The position numbers were made by a program, and so were the translations under genes. This document shows, in pieces, positions 56,591-64,000 of a DNA stretch of 64,000 bases. The notes under the pieces were generated by a model. It had not been told where the DNA came from. It made no database searches and worked only from the letters and a program-made list of their open reading frames with translations. This stretch comes from Paragorgia papillata. Its lineage: Eukaryota; Cnidaria; Anthozoa; Scleralcyonacea; Coralliidae. The stretch lies in assembly GCA_035771165.1 (NCBI GenBank), contig JAWNZC010000314.1, positions 496,001-560,000 on the forward strand. The letters run 5' to 3'. Each line of letters starts with the position of its first letter. Within the stretch, counting starts at the first letter, position 1.

Positions 56591-56904
56591 CTAATACTAC
56601 ATGGTGAATCACGGCGTTGGCGTTGGCGTAGGCTACCCCCCCTGGACCATATATTTTTGGAATTGATTTATTTTCTTTGGATTAACTTTCTAATTGGGTT
56701 TGGAGTGGGAATAAATTCCCACCGCAATACAAGTTATTATTTCTCTTTTGGATTAACTTTTTATTGGGTTGGAGTGGGAATAAATTCCCACCCCATTACC
56801 CGGGGGGGGGGGGGGGAAAGTAACGAAACGAATCACGGCGATTTGCGTTTTTTCGTGTTTTTTTCCCCCGGACTTTGGGGTGGAAAATCGCGGTGATTTG
56901 CCGT

Positions 56905-57445
56905 GTAGTCGGGCTAGCCCGCTTAATATATAAAACGCATGATTTTTTTTAACATTTCGATTACATGGGAAGCGGGCTAGCCCAGTTTGCCGGGATCCCG
57001 GATTGTCGCAACCGGGCTAGCCCGGTTAACCGGGATGAAAATGTCCATGTAATCGTTTTCATCCCGGCAAACCGGGCTGAAAAACTGTTGAACTCGCTTC
57101 GATACGCGTTCGTTTACTTGACTGTGTGAATAAATAGTGCTGAAAGGAACTGAAATAGAACATCAAAACGCGTTGTTTGTGTGTTTCGTGATCACAGCGA
57201 AGATTAAATACATTAATTAGTCATCGTGAAGACGCTTACGTGGGTACGTTAGCTAGGACTATAACAATCTTTTTATTAACGATGGGCTTAGAAAATAAAT
57301 AATAGACGATTCGTACGAATCTGAAGTAAAACTAACGTAACTTTGCCCTTATTTACTTGATAATTTCGAATTTCGGCCTGAAATCATCCACGTCGATTCA
57401 AAACTCATCCCGGTTAACCGGGCCAGCCCGGTCCATGTATAATCA
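56905..57445. repeat. GGGCTAGCCCG palindrome segment, unit III
   Basis: Counterpart of 39660-40210, nearly identical. Confidence 0.5.
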
Positions 57446-57585
57446 CCCCCTAAGTCTATTTTATATTCACTAGCTAATATAATTATTTCCATTATTTTAC
57501 CATAAATATGTATTTACATGTCATACATTATAACTTATTGGATTTATCTAAGCCCAATATGGCAAAATATTTAAGTCGAAAATTC

Positions 57586-57790
57586 AATGTTGAAACAACC
57601 AATTTTAATGGTTGTCTCAGATTCAGACCAATTTTAATTGGTTGAAACAACCAAAACATTTGGTTGAAATAACCATATTTTGGTTGTTTTAACCAATAAT
57701 TTAAGTTGTTTTAACCTTTAAAAATTGGTCAAAACGTGAGTCTGAGACAACCAATTCAAATTGGTTGTTTCAACCAATCAGTTTTTACAG
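57586..57790. repeat. TTGGTTGTTTCAACCAA repeat cluster, unit III
   Basis: Counterpart of 40345-40550. Confidence 0.55.
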
Positions 57791-58258
57791 TGTGGGCGAG
57801 ACCAAAGGTTGAGTCTAATATTAAAATTTGAGACTTAAAATATTTTCCATATTGGGCGAAGATGAATCCAATAGGTGTTTTATTATTTCGAACAAATAAT
57901 CGTGCAGTTGGCAAGTAAATATACCTTGTGCACCTGTCCAAAGGTTGCTGCCCAATATGTAGTTGTCCTACATCGTAAAATATTGGACTGGCAGTAGTAT
58001 AGGGATTGGGGGTACCGGCGCAGCCACAAAAAGTGCCAAAAATTATTTCTCGACAAAACAACCCTTAAATGGTCACATTACTCCTTTTTTTTTTTCCTTT
58101 TATACCCAACCTCCCTTTTATTTTTCCGAACATATGGCCGGACGGCGACCGACCATCAGGGGCTGGACGGCGCGACCCGCCGACTAATCTGGCCATTTGA
58201 GGGCTGTTTTGTTGAATAATAATTTTACACTTTTGGCGGGTGTGCCGATACCCTGGTA

Positions 58259-58738
58259 ATGGTCAAGTGTGAAACATGTCACAAATCCTTTGCCAACAAG
58301 TCGAGTCTGAATAGACACATTAATAACACACACCTCAAGGTTGTTGGTGACCACGAATGTAAGACTTGTCATAGGCTCTTTGTTTCGGAGTCAGGTCTGA
58401 GCTGTCGTATTACAACCGTACATTTGAAGGTTAAGACTTACAAGTGTAGGCTGTGTGGATTGGAGTACGGTTTGAAGACTGAACTGGACTTTCATAAGGA
58501 CCTTGTTCACACCTTTGACATCAGATGTGGCCAGTGTGACCACAAAAGCCGGCAGAATCTCCAGCTCAAACACCACATTGAGTCGCGGAACACCTTGGGG
58601 TAAGGTATGCATGGGTGTGAAATGTGTGGGGTGGAGTTTCGGAGTAAGAGGGGTTTGACCCAACACAGAAAGGAGGACCACAACCCGGACGGATCACTGA
58701 TCATTCATACTGAGAGCGATACCTTGTTTATTTCGTAA
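58259..58738 (+). pseudogene. Polinton-unit C2H2 zinc-finger ORF, copy III (same in-frame stop)
   Basis: All fingers of copy II are present, here with intact cysteines: CKTCHRLF (copy II CKTYHRLF), CRLCGLEYG (copy II RLCGLEYG preceded by Tyr) and CGQCDHKS. The TAA after NTLG is at the identical place (58601-58603), and the same frame continues into GCEMCGVEFRSKRGLTQH to 58738. Convergent overlap with the polymerase 3' end, as in unit II. Confidence 0.6.
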
Positions 58739-61700
58739 CTACCCAGCTGATGTCCGACACTACGAATGGTTTTCATCTTGTTGAACATCAGTCTCTGGCC
58801 GAACAGAGTGTCTTTGTAGTTCTCGTCTTTGATCTGTTTCTTGGTGACACCCTTCTTGATCCCTTTCGCGGTTCTCAAACCAAAGAACTCTATATGGGGA
58901 CACCAGCTGCTTCATCCTTCATCTTTCCGATAACCTTTTTGTTGGACTTGTTGAGTACGGCGAACTTTCCGGATAATCAGAGTTGTCAAACTTGTCCTTG
59001 TCCGCCCAGAAGTCTCTGCAGACGACTTCGGCTTCAATTTCGTACGTCAGACTGTCCGTGTCTGTGAACAACAACTTGGTCGAGGTCCCATACTTCTCTA
59101 ACACATAGCCATAATGAAAATCGTACATCAACGTCTTCGACAGATCCAGAATACACACCCCAACGTTCGATTCAGCGTTAACACTTCCTTGACTTTGTGG
59201 ACAGCGACCAGGTCAGTTTCATTGAATATCTTGGCAGACACGAAAGTTGGTTTGGAGGCTAGTTTCAGCAGCTTCTCTTCACTGGTGACCAATCGGACAT
59301 CCACACGTTTCCTCAGGTTCTCCATCGTTTTGCCGAATACTCTGTTGTTCATCAGCTTAAAAAAGTCCTTTTCCAAAGCGTTCTTGGCAGCTGTTCTTTT
59401 AACCGTGTTGAAGTCGATGTACTGCTTCAACCATGGGGACTGATCGAACAAAAAGGCCCAGTGGACCCTCTTCACCCTCATCCCGGCCCAGTTTGACATA
59501 CAACTTCAAGTTCCTATAATGAACGACATACATCTCCTTGTTCATCAGATTGGTCACCAGCTTACTAGCACCACCAACGCTGACACTAAACTTCTCCCTG
59601 ATCCCCCGGCAGTATAGTTGGACAAAATGCCTTCCTGTATTTCCATCTTTTCGGGAGATAGTGGGTAGTCGTATAGGTCGTGAAGTTCCTCTGAGTACTC
59701 GAGATCAACCTCAAGTATCATTCCAGTCTGGCTATCATCCTCTAGCAGGTTTTTCAGTTCATCACTCGCCCACCTAAATCCACCGGTTGGAAAGTTCTGT
59801 CTCATGGCCCAACCATAAGAGTTTGTTGGCGTCGAGATACATCACATACTTCACAGCCTCATCCCCGTCGTACGCCTTCATATACGGATTGTTCGCCTTA
59901 CCGTGTCTGTTGGCTATGTAGCTAACCCCGCCTCTCATCCCTTTCTCGATGAACTAGAATATATGCATATCGATGTCGGTCATGAGTTCCAGCTCAATCC
60001 CAGTCATTCTCAACATAGCGTCCCAGGCCAACTCCGGAGAAGTGAAGTAGTGACAGGGGTCCAACTTGTAGTACTGGGTGTAGGTCTTCCGGAAGTTCTC
60101 GAAGACGTCAGCCAATAATAGGACGTCCGACTTCAGGTAGGTGTCGTGATAGTCCCCCATATTGTCCTCATTCCGAACGCCTTCCAGACCTCCTGAGCGT
60201 GTTGGTAACTACTGTCTGACATCCGTCATATCCCCTCATCGTTCAGTACACTATAAAACTCATCCTTCAGTGGGAGCTCCCTTTCCCCAAACCGGTCGAA
60301 GCTGTCCATAGATCGTAGGGGTAGGCACCCTTCGTCTTCATCAACTCCAACCTTCCACCGAACTCCTCGACTGCATGTGTACCTGAAAGCATCCCCCGGA
60401 AGATTCCCAGCCAATCTGTCCAGGGAACTAGTCATGAACTGACGTCTGTCCAGGAACACGAGGTTCTTACCCAACCTGAAGGCCATGTACTTTTCCATGT
60501 TGTTTGGGATGACGTTAATCTCCTGTCCGAACTTCCCAATCTCTCCTATGATCAGATGACTGTCATAACTCCTCAAGTTGTGGAAGATGACGGGTATTTT
60601 ATCAGTCAACCTGTAACCCTTATTACAAAGCTGATGTGCTGATCCCTGGTACCTCCCCGTCACATGACAGTGGTCCCGAACCGGCCCTGGTGTCTTTCGC
60701 TGCATACTCCGGACCACATATGTGACACCTCTCAGCGTTCCTAAAGTCCGCCACATCATCATCAGTCAGAACCATGTCCTGGTTGAAACGTTCTTTCTTT
60801 GTCTTCTTACAGTACTCCGCTTCTTCCAACATCTTTCCGATGAACTTATTAACAGCACCAGGGCCTCTGTACACCTGGACGGGTTTACTGAACCTGTCGT
60901 CATAACAGCAGACGACCTTATACCCATACTCACAGTCCGTGTGTTTCTGGTACTTTTCTGTGTACGCCTTATTCAGATCCCGCTGTTCATCTTGTTCGAC
61001 CTTTTCGGTGATCGCCTCGAAGTCAGCGTAGATGAGAAACGGGACACCCAACTGTTTTGGAAATTACAGTACCTCAGCATATTCTTTCCTTCCTCAGGCA
61101 TCCTGACGGCCTGTTTACCGTTTATACCGATATATACATCCTATATGCTTGACCAAAATATCCTCCGAGCTGAAACACTGAAGGCAGTAAAATCAACACG
61201 TTAGGTCTTCGCTTATGTCGTGCACTTTTAACATGAGCCCCTGGCTCGGATGATTTGGCGACCACAATGTGCTTACGACGTTAAATACATCATAAGTCAT
61301 AAGTCATAAAGTGCACACAGAAATGCTTCTTCGCCTTGTGTTTTGTCTTGTTGTACATGAACCTATCAAAGTCCTTGCATGACCAGGACGTAATGCCGTT
61401 TGTTGTCCTCGTTGGTTATGATGAGGAGTTTCATGGAGTCGGTGAAGTTCTCCTTTGAGACGTACCCCGGAAGGTCAGTCTGTCCTCGTAACCAAAGACG
61501 TTTATACGGATCCTATTCTGTTTCTCCACCCGGTTGTACTGTTTCTGGGTCACAGGGAAGTCGATACCGTTGTTGTCCAAATCAACAACGTGGCCTCGGT
61601 ATTTGGACACCCTCTGTGGGTCTTTTGGTACGGGGAACTTGTGAGCCAGATGGCACCACATGAAACACCTATCAGCATCGTTCCTAACATTAATCAGCCC

Positions 61701-61926
61701 CTTCCGACTATTCCTCAGCTCCTGCGGGAGGTCGATGTAACTGGAACTTTAAAGTGGGCTGTACACAGTCAGAGAAGTCAGACAGAATCAACTCAATGGA
61801 CCTACCCTCGACAACTTCAATAAGTCTCTTTCTCATCCAACGATTTCTCGAGTGTTCACTCCATTTGGGGGCAACGGTCGCCTGGTATATTCCCCAACTA
61901 CACACCCATACTCCGTCTGACCACAC
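58705..61926 (-). pseudogene. Polinton protein-primed DNA polymerase B, copy III
   Basis: Same order as copy II. Some parts are better kept: exonuclease I motif YADFEAI (about 61030), HNH segment RDHCHVTG (60660), HNLRSYDSHL (60560), exonuclease III motif YLKSDVLLLADVF (about 60130), motif B KLMNNRVFGKTMEN (59350) and TDTDSL (59060). The block DLVAVHKVKEVL, deleted in copy II, survives here but runs into a frameshift at about 59160. A roughly 120-bp insertion lies at 61190-61309. The frame break near the C-terminus (VPI then stop, 58890) is identical to that in copy II. Not functional. Confidence 0.85.
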
Positions 61927-62064
61927 CTCGGACAGGAGAACATCTCAGCGTTTATCCCAACACGGAATCTGGAGCAGTTTCCATACCATAGTTTTGTGTT
62001 ACGTCTGGGTGGACGATCTTTACCGTCGTCTGTCAGCCTAAGTCCCATCTGTTTACAAACCCAT

Positions 62065-62577
62065 TCAGCCCGACCCTGGTAGGTTCTTCATTCCCTTCGG
62101 TAAGTTCGCCCAGAAAATGGACATTATACTCATGTGGCCCCCAAAACCAGCTTGGACACCAAATACCCACCAACCAGACCAACAGACCCAATAAACAGGG
62201 TTTGGTATATCTTTCGTCTCACCCGACGGCTTGTAGTAGTCAGACAATTCGGGCTCTCTGTTGAAAGATTTCCCTTCATATGTCAGCCGAGAGAGCTCGG
62301 CCTGCCTCAGAGTTGACTTCAGCAGATCTAGGGAGCGGTTCGTTGTGTTGACGTCAGCGTTGGCGTCAGACAGCTCTTGTCTCAGCTTCTGCACCCTATC
62401 CTTCTTAGCGACCTCATTTTCATACCACCTCTCCTTCGCCTTGGCCAGCTACTCAAGAGCATGGTTATGTCTTTCTATTTCGGCTTCGTAGATGGTATGA
62501 TTTAACTTCGAAAACAGAAATCCAGCGCCCGCGAATGCCACGGCATTGAACAGTCCACCAACAACTAGACTAGCCAT
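62065..62577 (-). pseudogene. Polinton membrane/coiled-coil protein, copy III
   Basis: One continuous frame of about 170 codons from MASLVVGG to NLPGSG, except for a TAG where copy II has an arginine (ALE-stop-LAKAKERW). It shows that the two ORFs of copy II are one gene: N-terminal hydrophobic segment, coiled coil, then the aromatic YWVCWSGWWVFG segment. Function unknown; membrane association likely. Confidence 0.6.
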
Positions 62578-62733
62578 CTATAAACTAACAGATGTTCGAA
62601 TCAATCCATTACCCCTCAGGAACCGCTCGACTATTGGACGAATCATATGTCTCTTGTGGAATGGGATCCTGAGTAGGGGATAGCCGTTTGATCTGACGTA
62701 GTCGTCTTTTATTTCATTGTGTCGTTGTAGTCT

Positions 62734-63033
62734 CTAGAGTTGTCTTTTGGCCTCTTTCACGGTCACACCTGCCCATCGGGTGACTCTGAAGTGTTGTTCA
62801 CCGTCGTACTCAATCAGCAGGAAACGGCCGTCCGCGGGTACCGCGAAGTCGTACCTCAGGGAACCACCACCCAACCCCACTAACCCATCGAACTTCTTCT
62901 CCCTGATGTACCCAACGTCGTTGTCGCGTAGGACATCCTCAACAGCTCTCTCCCCCTTGGACTCACGTTGCTGGTTGGTCATGGACCTCGTCACAGTCCT
63001 CGTCTCAACCCTCCCCTCAGTCTCAACCCTCAC
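62734..63033 (-). CDS. PD-(D/E)XK-like nuclease ORF, copy III
   Basis: 99 codons, a few replacements from copy II (for example YDFAVPADG for YDFTVPADG). Keeps ERAVED, GYIREKKF, LRYDF and IEYDGEQHF. It overlaps the zinc-finger piece by a few codons in another frame, so a frameshift probably split one zinc finger-nuclease gene. Both copies of the nuclease part stay open. Confidence 0.55.
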   Translation of the reverse strand: MRVETEGRVETRTVTRSMTNQQRESKGERAVEDVLRDNDVGYIREKKFDGLVGLGGGSLRYDFAVPADGRFLLIEYDGEQHFRVTRWAGVTVKEAKRQL

Positions 63034-63211
63034 CTCGGTTCTCGTGTACTCTCCGATGATATTTCCTCATATCATCCCCCCTCGAGAACGCCCTTCCACA
63101 GTCCTCACACCTGTAGTTTTTCTCCCCATTGTGGACCTGTCTGGTGTGTTGACTGAGATTTCCATGGGAGGTGAGGCTCTTTCCACAAATTTTGCAGTCC
63201 CACATTCCCAT
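63023..63211 (-). pseudogene. C2H2 zinc-finger piece before the nuclease, copy III
   Basis: Two complete fingers: CKICGKSLTSHGNLSQHTRQVH and CEDCGRAFSRGDDM..YHRRVH, each with two Cys and two His. It ends in a different frame from the nuclease that follows. An upstream open frame (63336-63067) reads through in a third frame and may hold the gene's N-terminus. Confidence 0.6.
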
Positions 63212-63437
63212 GTACCATCTGATCGCGGCGTTTCCTTAACCCACTGACCCGGCAGAACAACTACTTGGTTTAGACGGGTCAACCGGGAGATGACATTTCG
63301 TCTGGACCCACTTGATCCCAATCGTGCTAACCCCAACGGTCAGGGCCAGTTTGACAGTACCCCTCACCCACTCAGTGTTCCTTTAGTATCTTCTTCGAAG
63401 GCATGGAGATCCCCACAGCCCCGCCTGTGATCAGGAT

Positions 63438-64000
63438 TTAGATCAAGTCAAAATCTAAGATCAAGACGGTTATTACTCGAGTGTATAAACAAAGCAATAA
63501 AAAGTATTGAAGTGTCAAGTTAGAAACGCATTAATATTACTATGAGACAGCAATGTTGATAATATCTGATCATCGAGCGACGAGCAGTCAGCTTGACCAG
63601 AAAATCTGATGTAAATTCGTGAATAGTGGCAAATCAGGCGAAATAATAAACGTCGAAGCACTGCTAGGTTACAATATAAATATAAATAAATTCATGAGAG
63701 TCCCAAACCAAAGTGTTCTAAACACCACAAACTTCGAAACACTATTTTTCAAATCACGTTCACTCCTCGAAGGTTCATTCATAATGAAGCTTAGTGAAGC
63801 ATTTCCGGTGCGAAAATTGATATGGTTCAAGCGCAATGCATTGTGGGAAGATCTTCGTTGTAGTACCGTGGACGCGCAGTCCTGGGTGCGACGGTTTGCG
63901 GGGGGTTCTGGTTGTGTTTTGGGGCTGAATAAAGTATGACATTATTGTGAGCTCTCCTGAGTTGTATCGTTGCTTCTTCGAGGTTACACTTTTATAGAGA
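63438..64000. repeat. Polinton-unit end block, cut by the window end
   Basis: Collinear with 46033-46600, including the GGGGCTGAATAAAGTATGAC stretch that leads to the small unknown ORF in unit III. A further unit therefore probably begins beyond 64000. Confidence 0.7.

Overview
This window looks like a repeat-rich, AT-rich piece of an invertebrate animal genome. I see no bacterial operons and no clear host housekeeping gene. The recognisable coding sequences are all mobile or virus-like: a Penelope-type reverse transcriptase tail with a GIY-YIG endonuclease, a non-LTR (LINE) reverse transcriptase tail, a Crypton-type (DUF3504) tyrosine recombinase with a spliceosomal-looking intron, and several copies of Polinton/Maverick genes. 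The Polinton genes are the major capsid protein, packaging ATPase, protein-primed DNA polymerase B, zinc-finger ORFs, a PD-(D/E)XK-like nuclease and a membrane/coiled-coil protein. This mix suggests a marine invertebrate, probably a cnidarian, but the assignment is an inference.

Layout. 1-7.38 kb is a nest of inverted repeats and MITEs. It includes a stray copy (5.32-5.95 kb) of a block that elsewhere closes each Polinton unit. 7.38-8.23 kb is a Penelope-like tail. From 9.2 kb on, the window is built mainly from one large repeat unit in head-to-tail order: [MITE - 150-codon UBC/E2-like gene - hairpins and VNTR - CGGTCGAGAATTG foldback - Polinton capsid/ATPase on + - zinc-finger ORF on + - PolB, membrane/coiled-coil and nuclease ORFs on - - end block - 74-codon unknown ORF]. 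The UBC module occurs five times (starts 9.69, 12.98, 20.71, 34.56 and 50.29 kb). Polinton copies follow the third, fourth and fifth modules at 23.5-25.9 (truncated), 37.5-46.5 and 54.6-63.9 kb. The window ends just as the next unit begins.

The units carry later insertions that their sister copies lack, which makes the boundaries readable: a 3.48-kb CACTA-like element (15.2-18.7 kb), a 4.77-kb foldback with 20-bp satellite arrays rich in TGACTCA (27.78-32.55 kb) that itself holds a LINE tail, a 1.88-kb element with long terminal inverted repeats (48.2-50.1 kb), a 1.8-kb hairpin-headed Crypton-like element (50.9-52.7 kb), several TTATTATATGG hairpin elements, and small MITEs with target-site duplications.

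How the genes relate. Every Polinton gene seen here is broken, and some breaks are shared by the two long copies, so amplification happened after decay began. By contrast, all five UBC/E2-like ORFs are open over their full 150 codons. Repeated linkage of an E2-fold-like gene to a Polinton unit, with a hairpin-bearing tyrosine-recombinase family lodged just downstream, is the most unusual feature of the window. The E2-fold assignment and the idea that the gene is Polinton cargo are inferences from motif layout and copy structure.
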